Below the pieces are notes generated by a model that was given only the letters and a program-made list of their open reading frames with translations, was not told where the DNA came from and made no database searches. Positions 51,701 to 59,978 of a stretch of 64,000 nt of DNA are shown here, in pieces. Position 1 is the stretch's first letter, and every line of letters begins with the position of its first letter. A program made the position numbers and the translations under genes. This DNA comes from Mycolicibacter heraklionensis (GTDB lineage: Bacteria > Actinomycetota > Actinomycetes > Mycobacteriales > Mycobacteriaceae), in assembly GCF_019645815.1 (NCBI RefSeq), contig NZ_CP080997.1:4220880-4284879 (forward strand), written 5' to 3'.

Positions 51701-54687
51701 AGGCCACCATTGCCGCCCTTGCCACCGTTACCACCGGAGGTACCACTGTCACCGGCGTTGACACCGTTGACACCCGCAGCACCGTCACCGCCCTTACCGC
51801 CGGCACCACCGACACCCGCCGAACCGTTGGTGCCGTCGGTGGCCGCGCCGGTACCGGTGCCGGCCTTACCGCCGATACCGGCGTTACCGCCGTTACCACC
51901 GTCATGCCCGGCGCCACCGGCACCGTTGTTCACACCCGCGACACCGGTCGTACCCGCATCACCGGCAGCACCAACACCACCGTTACCGGCATTGCCACCC
52001 GAGCCCGCAGCACCCACAACGCCATTGGTCGACCCCGTACCGGCAGCGCCACCGTTACCACCGGAGCCACCGCTACCACCGGCGCCACCATTGCCATCAC
52101 CGGTCACAAACGAGCCGGCCGCACCATCAACACCGTTGCCGCCCTTACCACCAGCACCACCATCAGCACCCGCACCCGAGGCAGCATGCGTGGAACCGTC
52201 GGCGCTCAGACCACCCTGGCCACCATTGCCGCCCTTGCCACCGTTACCCCCGGAGGTACCACTGTCACCGGCGTTGACACCGTTGACACCCGCGGCACCG
52301 TCACCGCCCTTACCGCCGGCACCACCGACACCCGCCGAACCGTTGGTGCCGTCAGTGGCCGCGCCGGTACCGGTGCCGGCCTTACCGCCGATACCGGCGT
52401 TGCCGCCGTTACCACCGTCATGCCCGGCGCCACCGGCACCGTTGTTCACACCCGCGACACCGGCACTGCCCGCATCACCGGCAGCACCAACACCACCGTT
52501 ACCGGCATTGCCCCCCGAGCCCGCAGCACCCACAACACCATTGGTCGACCCCGTACCGGCAGCGCCACCGTTACCACCGGAGCCACCGCTACCACCGGCG
52601 CCACCATTGCCATCACCGGTCACAAACGAGCCGGCCGCACCATCAACACCGTTGCCGCCCTGACCACCAGCACCACCGTCAGCACCCGCCCCCGACGCAG
52701 CATGCGCGGAACCGTCGGCGCTCAGACCACCCTGGCCACCATTGCCACCGGCACCACCATTGCCACCCGCGGTGCCATCCACCGCACCGGCAACGCCATC
52801 GACACCATCAGCACCCCGACCACCGGCACCACCATTGCCACCCACACCCGCAGTGCCATCGACACCCGAAGCGGCCTGGCCCCCACGCCCGGAGCCCCCA
52901 GCACCACCGGCACCGGCGTTACCCCCAGCACCACCGGCCTGACCGGCCTCCCCATCAACCGACGGGTTGCCGTTGCTCAGGCCATCACGACCCGCCGCCC
53001 CATCAGTGCCATCGGCACCATTGCCGGCGTTACCACCCACACCACCGAGGCCCTGCACACCATCGCTGCCCGCAGCCCCATCAGCAGCCCGCGTGCCATC
53101 ACCACCGACACCACCAGCACCCGCAACGCCCGCCAAACCACCGGCACCACCATCGCCACCGGCACCACCAGCGCCACCATCGCCACCAGCCAAGCCCGCA
53201 CCGGACTGCTCAAAACCACTACCACCGCTGCCACCGGCACCACCATCGCCACCGTTGCCACCACTGCCCGCGTTACCACCCACGCCACCAACACCAGCAA
53301 CACCATTGTGAGCACCGGTACCCGCCACACCCCCAGCACCACCGGCACCACCATTGCCACCACGCGAGCCATCCGTGCCGTCCTCGCCCCGGTCACCCGC
53401 ACCACCGTTGAGCGAACCCGCAGTCCCGTCACCACCATTGGAACCAGCCCCACCCTGGGAACCGGCACCACCGTTGGCGCCGTGACCACCCGCACCACCG
53501 ACACCACCATTGCCGCCATCACCATCAGCAACCCGGGTCACCCCGTCGGCGCTCAGACCACCCTGGCCACCATTGCCACCGGCACCACCATTGCCACCCG
53601 CGGTGCCATCCACCGCACCGGCAACGCCATCGACACCATCAGCACCCCGACCACCGGCACCACCATTGCCACCCACACCCGCAGTGCCATCGACACCCGA
53701 AGCGGCCTGGCCCCCACGCCCGGAGCCCCCAGCACCACCGGCACCGGCGTTACCCCCAGCACCACCGGCCTGACCGGCCTCCCCATCAACCGACGGGTTG
53801 CCGTTGCTCAGGCCATCACGACCCGCCGCCCCATCAGTGCCATCGGCACCATTGCCGGCGTTACCACCCACACCACCGAGGCCCTGCACACCATCGCTGC
53901 CCGCAGCCCCATCAGCAGCCCGCGTGCCATCACCACCGACACCACCAGCACCCGCAACGCCCGCCAAACCACCGGCACCACCATCGCCACCGGCACCACC
54001 AGCGCCACCATCGCCACCAGCCAAGCCCGCACCGGACTGCTCAAAACCACTACCACCGCTGCCACCGGCACCACCATCGCCACCGTTGCCACCACTGCCC
54101 GCGTTACCACCCACGCCACCAACACCAGCAACACCATTGTGAGCACCGGTACCCGCCACACCCCCAGCACCACCGGCACCACCATTGCCACCACGCGAGC
54201 CATCCGTGCCGTCCTCGCCCCGGTCACCCGCACCACCGTTGAGCGAACCCGCAGTCCCGTCACCACCATTGGAACCAGCCCCACCCTGGGAACCGGCACC
54301 ACCGTTGGCGCCGTGACCACCCGCACCACCGACACCACCATTGCCGCCATCACCATCAGCAACCCGGGTCACCCCGTCGGCGCTCAGACCACCCTGGCCA
54401 CCATTGCCACCGGCACCACCATTGCCACCCGCGGTGCCATCCACCGCACCGGCAACGCCATCGACACCATCAGCACCCCGACCACCGGCACCACCATTGC
54501 CACCCACACCCGCAGTGCCATCGACACCCGAAGCGGCCTGGCCCCCACGCCCGGAGCCCCCAGCACCACCGGCACCGGCGTTACCCCCAGCACCACCGGC
54601 CTGACCGGCCTCCCCATCAACCGACGGGTTGCCGTTGCTCAGGCCATCACGACCCGCCGCCCCATCAGTGCCATCGGCACCATTGCC
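48733..54687 (-). CDS. PGRS protein, C-terminal segment (after second frameshift)
   Basis: About 1,985 residues of almost uninterrupted GGxGG / GGAGGxGG repeats, continuing the protein that starts at 59352. The segment re-enters frame at 54687 after a one-base deletion: here the DNA reads ATTGCCGCG where the two other copies of the same 831-base repeat read ATTGCCGGCG. Repeat periods are 831 bases (277 codons) and then 516 bases (172 codons); the last ~600 residues are more diverse and end GGKGGTGGG-stop. On its own this piece has no credible start. With both shifts corrected the whole gene would encode about 3,539 residues. Confidence 0.75.
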   Translation of the reverse strand, partial: GNGADGTDGAAGRDGLSNGNPSVDGEAGQAGGAGGNAGAGGAGGSGRGGQAASGVDGTAGVGGNGGAGGRGADGVDGVAGAVDGTAGGNGGAGGNGGQGGLSADGVTRVADGDGGNGGVGGAGGHGANGGAGSQGGAGSNGGDGTAGSLNGGAGDRGEDGTDGSRGGNGGAGGAGGVAGTGAHNGVAGVGGVGGNAGSGGNGGDGGAGGSGGSGFEQSGAGLAGGDGGAGGAGGDGGAGGLAGVAGAGGVGGDGTRAADGAAGSDGVQGLGGVGGNAGNGADGTDGAAGRDGLSNGNPSVDGEAGQAGGAGGNAGAGGAGGSGRGGQAASGVDGTAGVGGNGGAGGRGADGVDGVAGAVDGTAGGNGGAGGNGGQGGLSADGVTRVADGDGGNGGVGGAGGHGANGGAGSQGGAGSNGGDGTAGSLNGGAGDRGEDGTDGSRGGNGGAGGAGGVAGTGAHNGVAGVGGVGGNAGSGGNGGDGGAGGSGGSGFEQSGAGLAGGDGGAGGAGGDGGAGGLAGVAGAGGVGGDGTRAADGAAGSDGVQGLGGVGGNAGNGADGTDGAAGRDGLSNGNPSVDGEAGQAGGAGGNAGAGGAGGSGRGGQAASGVDGTAGVGGNGGAGGRGADGVDGVAGAVDGTAGGNGGAGGNGGQGGLSADGSAHAASGAGADGGAGGQGGNGVDGAAGSFVTGDGNGGAGGSGGSGGNGGAAGTGSTNGVVGAAGSGGNAGNGGVGAAGDAGSAGVAGVNNGAGGAGHDGGNGGNAGIGGKAGTGTGAATDGTNGSAGVGGAGGKGGDGAAGVNGVNAGDSGTSGGNGGKGGNGGQGGLSADGSTHAASGAGADGGAGGKGGNGVDGAAGSFVTGDGNGGAGGSGGSGGNGGAAGTGSTNGVVGAAGSGGNAGNGGVGAAGDAGTTGVAGVNNGAGGAGHDGGNGGNAGIGGKAGTGTGAATDGTNGSAGVGGAGGKGGDGAAGVNGVNAGDSGTSGGNGGKGGNGGLGGLQADGSTHAASGAGADGGAGGKGGNGVDGAAGSFVTGDGNGGAGGSGGSGGNGGAAGTGSTTGVVGAAGSGGNAGNGGVGAAGDAGSAGVAGVNNGAGGAGHDGGNGGNAGIGGKAGTGTGAATDGTNGTAGVGGAGGKGGDGAAGVNGVNAGDSGTSGGNGGQGGNGGLGGLTADGVTRAATGAGADGGAGGQGGNGVDGAAGSFVTGDGNGGAGGNGGSGGNGGAAGTGSTNGVVGAAGSGGNAGNGGVGAAGDAGTAGVAGVNNGAGGAGHDGGNGGNAGIGGKAGTGTGAATDGTNGSAGVGGAGGKGGDGAAGTDASSSANPNGGTGGNGGKGGSGGVGGLQADGATRAADGQGADGGAGGRGGNGFTQAAGSSANGGNGGQGGVGGAGGDRGAVAASGGAGGQGGNAGNGGSGTDGSTGTNATTAGATGGKGGDGTNGGNGGNGGKGGAGGASGTASNGTANHHGVGGVGGNAGSGGNAGNGGAGGNGLGGGTGAAAGSGGVGGTGGNRGAAGTAGAGGDSGGGQSAASGQAGVAGTAGGNGGKGGAGGDGTTLASGVGQNGGAGGKGGSAGSIGDGGDGGDGGKGGTGANGTSPGGTPGGTNATAGKAGGNGGAGGVGGNATFGDAGDGGNGGVGGTGGNGGQAGFEDHQLPGADATQNSGALHAAAAGNGANGGNGGAGGAGGTTAGGGSNGTLGNGGDGGKGGNGGDAFNPLLGSTGNGGAKFIDPNGNGQGAAGTGGNGGTGGTGYHAGAGGAGGNGGNGNTGAGADGGKGGNGGVGGAATAIASGGDGVGGKGGNGGDGGAAGTIVWGDPSKSTSTNNGNISGPTGRGTGAVGAAGARATVGGAGGVGGAGGSGGATGIGGDGGTGGNGGGANQPTISSSAYPTPNGGAGTTEGKATAGAGGAGGAGGNGGGGGGQGGSGGSGGNSTATTNAGGKGGAGGAGGGKSSTGSGGGASGTSGSSASGNTGGKGGTGGG
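50648..52711. repeat. Four tandem 516-bp repeats in the PGRS gene
   Basis: Landmarks recur every 516 bases (for example the same antisense start at 50891, 51407, 51923 and 52439). The three copies nearest 52711 are close to identical apart from scattered synonymous changes; the copy at 50648 is more diverged. Each unit encodes 172 residues including GAGADGGAGG, GSFVTGDGNGG and GVNAGDSGTSGGNGG. In frame, so copy number can change without breaking the gene. Confidence 0.85.
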
Positions 54688-55109
54688 GCGTTACCACCCA
54701 CACCACCGAGGCCCTGCACACCATCGCTGCCCGCAGCCCCATCAGCAGCCCGCGTGCCATCACCACCGACACCACCAGCACCCGCAACGCCCGCCAAACC
54801 ACCGGCACCACCATCGCCACCGGCACCACCAGCGCCACCATCGCCACCAGCCAAGCCCGCACCGGACTGCGCAAAACCACTACCACCGCTGCCACCGGCA
54901 CCACCATCGCCACCGTTGCCACCACTGCCCGCGTTACCACCCACGCCACCAACACCAGCAACACCATTGTGAGCACCGGTACCCGCCACACCCCCAGCAC
55001 CACCGGCACCACCATTGCCACCACGCGAGCCATCCGTGCCGTCCTCGCCCCGGTCACCCGCACCACCGTTGAGCGAACCCGCAGTCCCGTCACCACCATT
55101 GGAACCAGC
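52712..55109. repeat. 831-bp tandem repeat, two full copies and one partial
   Basis: Unit starts at 52712, 53543 and 54374 begin with the same CCGTCGGCGCTCAG. The first two copies appear identical base for base; the third runs 736 bases to 55109 and differs by one missing G near 54687 and an E-to-A change. Each full unit encodes 277 residues. Near identity points to recent duplication, and assemblers can easily mis-copy such arrays. Confidence 0.9.
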
Positions 55110-57140
55110 ACCAGCACCACCGGCGCCACCATTGCCGTCGGTCGCCTGGGAGGTGCCGTCAGCCTGCACGCCGCCTTTGCCGCCGTTGCCGCCGGCGCCG
55201 CCGGCTGCGCCTGCGGTGCCGTTGATGCTGGCGGCGGTGCCGTTGGTGCCGTCGAGGCCGGTGCCACCGATACCACCGTTGCCGCCTTGTCCGGCGATGC
55301 CGGAGGTGCCGCCGGCGGCGGTGGTGCCGCCCCCACTGTCACCCCCGGCGCCGCCCTTACCGGCGTTGCCCCCAGCACCACCGTCTTGACCGGCGTAACC
55401 GGCCTGGTGGGTCGCATCACCGTTGGCGCCGTTGGCGCCGTCCGCGCCGGCACCACCGTTGCCGGCGTTACCCCCGACCCCCCCGGCGCCGTGCGCACCG
55501 GCCTGGGTGCCGCTACCCCCGACCCCGCCGGCCCCACCAGTGCCACCATTGCCACCACGGGTGCCGTCGGCGCCGGGCGCATCACCATTGCTGCCGTTGA
55601 TGCCGTTACCACCGCGGCCGCCCTGGCCACCGGCACCACCATTGCCGGTGGTGGCGTGCGAGCCGTCGGTGTTCACACCCCCAGCGCCACCATTACCGCC
55701 GACACCACCGGCACCGCCGGCGGTGCCGTCGGGATTCTGGAGGGTGCCGTTGGCGCCGTCCAGGCCGGTGCCACCCACACCACCGTTACCGCCCTTGCCG
55801 GCGGTGCCGTCACTACCGTTCGCGGCGGTGGTGCCGCCACCACTGTCACCCCCAGCACCCCCGATGCCGGCGTTGCCGCCCTTGCCGCCGTCCTGGTAAG
55901 CATACCCGCCGGTGTGCTGGGCCGTGCCGTTCGCGCCGTCCGCGCCATCAGCGCCGGCACCACCATTGTTAAGCGTTACCCCCACACCCCCAGTCCCATG
56001 CGCACCAGTAGAGCTACCGGTGCCCCCAACCCCACCGGCGCCCCCGGCGCCACCATTGCCCCCCCGGGTGCCATCAGCCCCCGGGGTCGCCCCATTAGCA
56101 CCGTTGAAGCCACTACCCCCACGGCCACCCGCACCACCAGCACCACCAGCACCGTCCGTGGCCTGCGTGCTGCCATCGGCCTCCAGGCCACCAGCGCCAC
56201 CGTTACCCCCGGCGCCACCCGCCCCACCGGCAGTCCCATCCGGGTTCTGCGCGTCACCGTTGACCCCATCCAGACCGGTACCACCCAGGCCACCGGCACC
56301 GCCCTTCCCGGCGATCCCGTCACTACCGTCCGCGGCGGTGGCACCGCCACCACTGTCCCCACCAGCACCCCCGACACCGGCGTTACCGCCGGCGCCGCCG
56401 TCTTGACCGGCATAACCGGCGGTGTGCTGGGCAGTGCCGTCGGCGCCATTAGCGCCGGCGGCACCGTTGCCACCATTGCCGGCGTTACCACCGACCCCAC
56501 CGGCACCGTGCGCACCCTCGACCGTGCCGGTCCCCCCGACACCGCCGGCGCCGCCGGCGCCACCATTGCCACCGCGGGTGCCCGCCGAGCCCGGCTCATC
56601 CCCATTAGCACCGTTAAGGCCGTTACCACCACGGCCACCCAAGCCACCGGCACCACCATTGCCGGTCGTGGCCGCCGTGGTGCCGTCGGCCTCCAGACCA
56701 CCCTGACCGCCGTTACCCCCGGCCCCACCCGCCCCACCGGCGGTGCCATCAGGATTCTGCGCGGTGCCGTTGACCCCATCCAATCCGGTGCCGCCGCGGC
56801 CACCGTTACCGCCGACCCCGGCCACACCATCGCTACCGCTGGCCGAGGTGGTGCCGCCACCACTGTCACCGCCGGCACCCCCCTTACCCGCATTGCCCCC
56901 ATGGCCGCCGTCCTGGCCGGCATACCCGCCCGCATGCTGGCCATCGCCGTTCGCGCCGTCACCACCATCAGCGCCGTTACCACCATTGCCGCCGTTACCG
57001 CCCAAACCACCGATGCCGTGGGCGCCGTCAACCGAACCGTGCCCACCCACACCGCCGTGACCACCAGCACCACCATCACCGGCGTTGGTGCCATCCCCAC
57101 CCGGCACCGCCCCGTTGAACCCGTTGAAGCCGTTACCGCC
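54639..57140 (-). CDS. PGRS protein, middle segment (between the two frameshifts)
   Basis: About 815 residues of good PGRS sequence in a frame offset from both flanks. It begins GGNGFNGFNGAVPGGDG just after the first shift and runs to VQGLGGVGGNA, where the frame breaks and non-PGRS residues lead to a stop at 54639. The frame upstream of 57140 (rich in VVMVAP) is a shadow of the N-terminal segment and is excluded. The two shifts compensate each other, so the protein would be continuous if both were sequencing errors. Confidence 0.7.
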   Translation of the reverse strand, partial: GGNGFNGFNGAVPGGDGTNAGDGGAGGHGGVGGHGSVDGAHGIGGLGGNGGNGGNGADGGDGANGDGQHAGGYAGQDGGHGGNAGKGGAGGDSGGGTTSASGSDGVAGVGGNGGRGGTGLDGVNGTAQNPDGTAGGAGGAGGNGGQGGLEADGTTAATTGNGGAGGLGGRGGNGLNGANGDEPGSAGTRGGNGGAGGAGGVGGTGTVEGAHGAGGVGGNAGNGGNGAAGANGADGTAQHTAGYAGQDGGAGGNAGVGGAGGDSGGGATAADGSDGIAGKGGAGGLGGTGLDGVNGDAQNPDGTAGGAGGAGGNGGAGGLEADGSTQATDGAGGAGGAGGRGGSGFNGANGATPGADGTRGGNGGAGGAGGVGGTGSSTGAHGTGGVGVTLNNGGAGADGADGANGTAQHTGGYAYQDGGKGGNAGIGGAGGDSGGGTTAANGSDGTAGKGGNGGVGGTGLDGANGTLQNPDGTAGGAGGVGGNGGAGGVNTDGSHATTGNGGAGGQGGRGGNGINGSNGDAPGADGTRGGNGGTGGAGGVGGSGTQAGAHGAGGVGGNAGNGGAGADGANGANGDATHQAGYAGQDGGAGGNAGKGGAGGDSGGGTTAAGGTSGIAGQGGNGGIGGTGLDGTNGTAASINGTAGAAGGAGGNGGKGGVQADGTSQATDGNGGAGGAGAGSNGGDGTAGSLNGGAGDRGEDGTDGSRGGNGGAGGAGGVAGTGAHNGVAGVGGVGGNAGSGGNGGDGGAGGSGGSGFAQSGAGLAGGDGGAGGAGGDGGAGGLAGVAGAGGVGGDGTRAADGAAGSDGVQGLGGVGGNAAMVPMALMGRRVVMA
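55110..57140. repeat. Four diverged ~508-bp repeats in the PGRS gene
   Basis: Landmark CTTGACCGGC/CTGGCCGGC...TACCCG recurs near 55384, 55893, 56402 and 56910, a period of 507-510 bases (about 169 codons). Units share GYAGQDGG, GGDSGGG, GTGLDG-NG and QNPDGTAGGAGG but differ at many bases, so this array is older than its two neighbours. Confidence 0.75.
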
Positions 57141-59352
57141 CGGCGCCACCATCACCACCAGCACCACCAACACCCTGCGCGGCGGACGAACCATCAGCCT
57201 GCAAACCGCCGGCGCCACCATCACCACCAGCCCCGCCCTGGCCACCACCGGTGCCATTAACACTGCCCGCGACACCATTGGTGCCCAAGAACCCATCCCC
57301 ACCCACACCACCATTACCCCCGGCGCTGCCCGACCCGTCCAGGCCATCAGCGACCGTGGTGCTGCCATCACCATTAGCGCCGCCAGCACCGCCGGCACCG
57401 AAGTCCCCACCGTTGCCACCAACACCACCAGCACCGGCATCCGGATGCTCCGCCGTACCCGCGGCACCCGCACCACCAGCACCCGCAGCACCGGCATTAC
57501 CACCATCCCCGGCCGCACCACCACCACCGGCAGCACCGGCCGCGCCATTGCTGGCGCTACCGGCCGCACCGCCGGCACCACCGGCACCCCCGGCGCCACC
57601 ATTGCCGGCGTCCCCACCGGCCCCACCGTTGCCATCACCACCATCAGCGAACGAGCCCGCCGCGCCCTCAGCACCCGCACCGCCAGCACCACCCGCAGCG
57701 CCCTTACCACCAGCACCACCGGAGCCAGCGTTACCGACCACCGCACCACCGGAGCCACCCGCACCACCCGCGCCACCGGCCCCACCGTTGCCGCCCGAAA
57801 CCCCGGAACCCCCCGCGGTGGTGGCATCCGCGCCGGTCAGGCCGGCGAAACCATTACCGCCGAGACCACCGGTAGCGCCGTTGCCGTGCGCACCACCATC
57901 ACCCCCGACACCACCCGCACCACCAGAAGCGCCATCACCATTAGCCAACACGCCGGTGCCGTTACCACCAGCACCCCCGACCCCACCATTGCCACTGATC
58001 CCCGACGGGACCTGCCCATCAGCACCCGGGCGCCCCGCATTGCCCCACAACCACGACATGAACTTCTCACCCGCAGCACCACCGAGACCGACAACAGTGC
58101 CGATCTGCCCGCCCGCGCCGCCATCACCACCATCACCACCACCCAGGAGGCCATCACCACCCAGACCCCCAGCGCCACCATCACCAGCCAGACCCGCATT
58201 ACCCCCCACACCACCATCACCGGCAGCACCGAAATGCCCACCCACACCCCCGACACCACCACGACCACCCGCACCACCATCGCCACCCACCCCACCGGCA
58301 CCACCATTGCCGCCCAGATCATCCAGACTCACCCCACCCGCGCCACCGCCACCACCGGCGCCACCGGTGCCACCCACACCACCAGCGCCACCCACACCAC
58401 CGATACCCAGCACCCACCCGGCCGCGCCACCAGCACCACCATTGCCACCCAAGCCACCGACCAGCCCATCACCACCAGCGGTGCCATTGAGCGCCCCCAC
58501 CACCCCATCAACACCCGCTACACCCGCCGCACCGACCGCGCCCGCACCCCCAGCACCCCCCGCACCACCGAACCCCAACAGGCTGACCACATCACCACCG
58601 GCACCACCATTACCGCCGGCCAGCAACGCATCAACCGAGGCCCCACCCGCACCACCGGCGCCACCATCACCGAACAACCAACCACCCACACCACCAGCGC
58701 CACCATCACCACCCTCAACACCCACACCACCGGCGCCGCCATTGCCGAACATGCCCGCAGCGCCACCCACACCACCGGCACCACCAGCGATCCCGGCCAC
58801 CCCCGCAGCACCGACACCACCATCACCAAACAAAAACCCGCCATCACCCAGATTGCCGAACCACCCCAACGACCCGAACAACGAGTCATTGGACCCGGTG
58901 AACCCATCAACACCGTTACCGATCAACTCCCGACCGAACAAGTCCACAAACGGCTGGTTGATCAAGTCCAAAAACTGCTGATTACCAGCAATAAAATCCT
59001 GCGTCAGGTCATACAGCGGCAGATACAGATCCTCGTGATAGAACGACGCCACCGCCACATCGAACTGCTCAAACGCATCAACAATGAACCCACCATCAGC
59101 CGCACCCGGCTCCGCCCACCCCACCCACAACGCCGAACCCGGATCCGACAACTCCGACCAAAACACCGGATCCAACAAATCAAAACCATCCGCCGACGCC
59201 ACCGGCACCGACCCCACCCCAAACCCCAAAAACGCCGCCACAACACTCGACGCCCCCACCACACGCCGACCACGAGGCGAACGAACAGCGTCACCGCACA
59301 CGTGCTGGCCCTGCGATCGACCATTGCCCTTGCTGTTGCGCTGACGAGTCAC
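57133..59352 (-). CDS. PGRS protein with a Sec-type signal peptide in place of a PE domain, N-terminal segment
   Basis: N-terminal 739 residues of the PGRS protein. There is no PE domain: a long basic n-region (1-31), hydrophobic core VVGASSVVAAFLGFGVGS and a cleavage site VASA/DG after residue 54 form a signal peptide. Residues 55-135 are a non-repetitive, acidic, aromatic-rich domain (DLLDPVFWSELSD, FYHEDLYLPLYDL). GRELIGNGVDG at 140 followed by DGGFLFGDGG resembles the GRPLI linker of PE_PGRS proteins, then GGxGG repeats begin. GTG start with a GGAG/AGG ribosome site. As sequenced, an extra G in the GGG at 57139-57141 ends the frame in GR-stop. Confidence 0.82.
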   Translation of the reverse strand: MTRQRNSKGNGRSQGQHVCGDAVRSPRGRRVVGASSVVAAFLGFGVGSVPVASADGFDLLDPVFWSELSDPGSALWVGWAEPGAADGGFIVDAFEQFDVAVASFYHEDLYLPLYDLTQDFIAGNQQFLDLINQPFVDLFGRELIGNGVDGFTGSNDSLFGSLGWFGNLGDGGFLFGDGGVGAAGVAGIAGGAGGVGGAAGMFGNGGAGGVGVEGGDGGAGGVGGWLFGDGGAGGAGGASVDALLAGGNGGAGGDVVSLLGFGGAGGAGGAGAVGAAGVAGVDGVVGALNGTAGGDGLVGGLGGNGGAGGAAGWVLGIGGVGGAGGVGGTGGAGGGGGAGGVSLDDLGGNGGAGGVGGDGGAGGRGGVGGVGGHFGAAGDGGVGGNAGLAGDGGAGGLGGDGLLGGGDGGDGGAGGQIGTVVGLGGAAGEKFMSWLWGNAGRPGADGQVPSGISGNGGVGGAGGNGTGVLANGDGASGGAGGVGGDGGAHGNGATGGLGGNGFAGLTGADATTAGGSGVSGGNGGAGGAGGAGGSGGAVVGNAGSGGAGGKGAAGGAGGAGAEGAAGSFADGGDGNGGAGGDAGNGGAGGAGGAGGAAGSASNGAAGAAGGGGAAGDGGNAGAAGAGGAGAAGTAEHPDAGAGGVGGNGGDFGAGGAGGANGDGSTTVADGLDGSGSAGGNGGVGGDGFLGTNGVAGSVNGTGGGQGGAGGDGGAGGLQADGSSAAQGVGGAGGDGGAGR

Positions 59353-59978
59353 GTCGTACCTGCTCCCGGATGGCGTGTCCTCTACCTGAGGATGCGGAAA
59401 GATTCCGCGAAGACGGAAGTTACCGACGAGTACTGGAGCCCGCCACTCGAAACGGGAGAGAAGTGTCCTGCCGTGGAAAAAACATGACCGAAATAGCCCT
59501 AAAAGACCAGGTCGCGTTCACTTGGCGAATGAAGTCCATCACAATAGACCGCAAAAGTGAGGTTTATCATAGGTTTACTAACGGAATCATCGATTTGCCC
59601 TAAGAGGTGCCGGGCACGCAGGTAGTCAATCCTTCGACGGAAGCGTAATGGGGTAGACACCGGCCGCCACACCCGGTAAGTGGTTCGCGACTTTTTTCCA
59701 CTTCTCTGTCATCTCAGCCACCACGGGTTTCAGGCGGCGCTCCAGCCAAAAGGTGACGTTTCGGCCGGTCGCTGCCCCGCCGACCAGATAGCCGACTAGC
59801 ACGCCCAGGCGCCGCCCACACACGACTCTCAGGTCCGATGGGCCCCGCCCCGACGTAGGTGGGTCGAAGACGGCTCGAGGGCAGGCCGATCGCGTGCCCC
59901 TTGATGCGAAAGCCCGCCAAAGCCCCTAAGGTGTCTGCGCCACGACGTCGGGAAGGCCATCGCCCACGTCCCGTCGTG
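59353..59978. other. AT-rich intergenic region, promoter region of the PGRS gene
   Basis: 626 bases between the PGRS start and the SDR stop. The 59480-59620 part is markedly less GC-rich than the rest of the window and has several TA-rich elements, the likely promoter zone. A 65-codon minus-strand frame at 59626-59823 (ending GVYPITLPSKD) has protein-like composition (WLERRLKPVVAEMTEKWKKV) and could be a small gene or a remnant, but no homologue is recognised and no clear ribosome site precedes it. Nothing else is evident. Confidence 0.45.

Noticed and set aside
48559..54972. A 2,137-codon open frame on the plus strand across the PGRS region, rich in Thr and Ala
   Set aside because: It is the antisense of the GGxGG repeats: the complement of GGC/GGT-rich codons rarely gives stop codons. 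It has no non-repetitive domain, overlaps purD's start and the terminator, and has no ribosome site.
50648..55109. Dense regular repeats that could suggest a CRISPR or satellite array
   Set aside because: Units are 516 or 831 bases, in frame, without short-spacer structure, and encode PGRS protein.
57133..57147. Programmed ribosomal frameshifting in the PGRS gene
   Set aside because: No slippery heptamer and no downstream structure beyond the general GC-rich repeats; a compensating indel 2.5 kb away makes sequence error or mutation simpler.
59626..59823. 65-codon minus-strand frame upstream of the PGRS gene
   Set aside because: Protein-like composition, but no recognised homologue and no clear ribosome site; kept only as a note in the intergenic entry.
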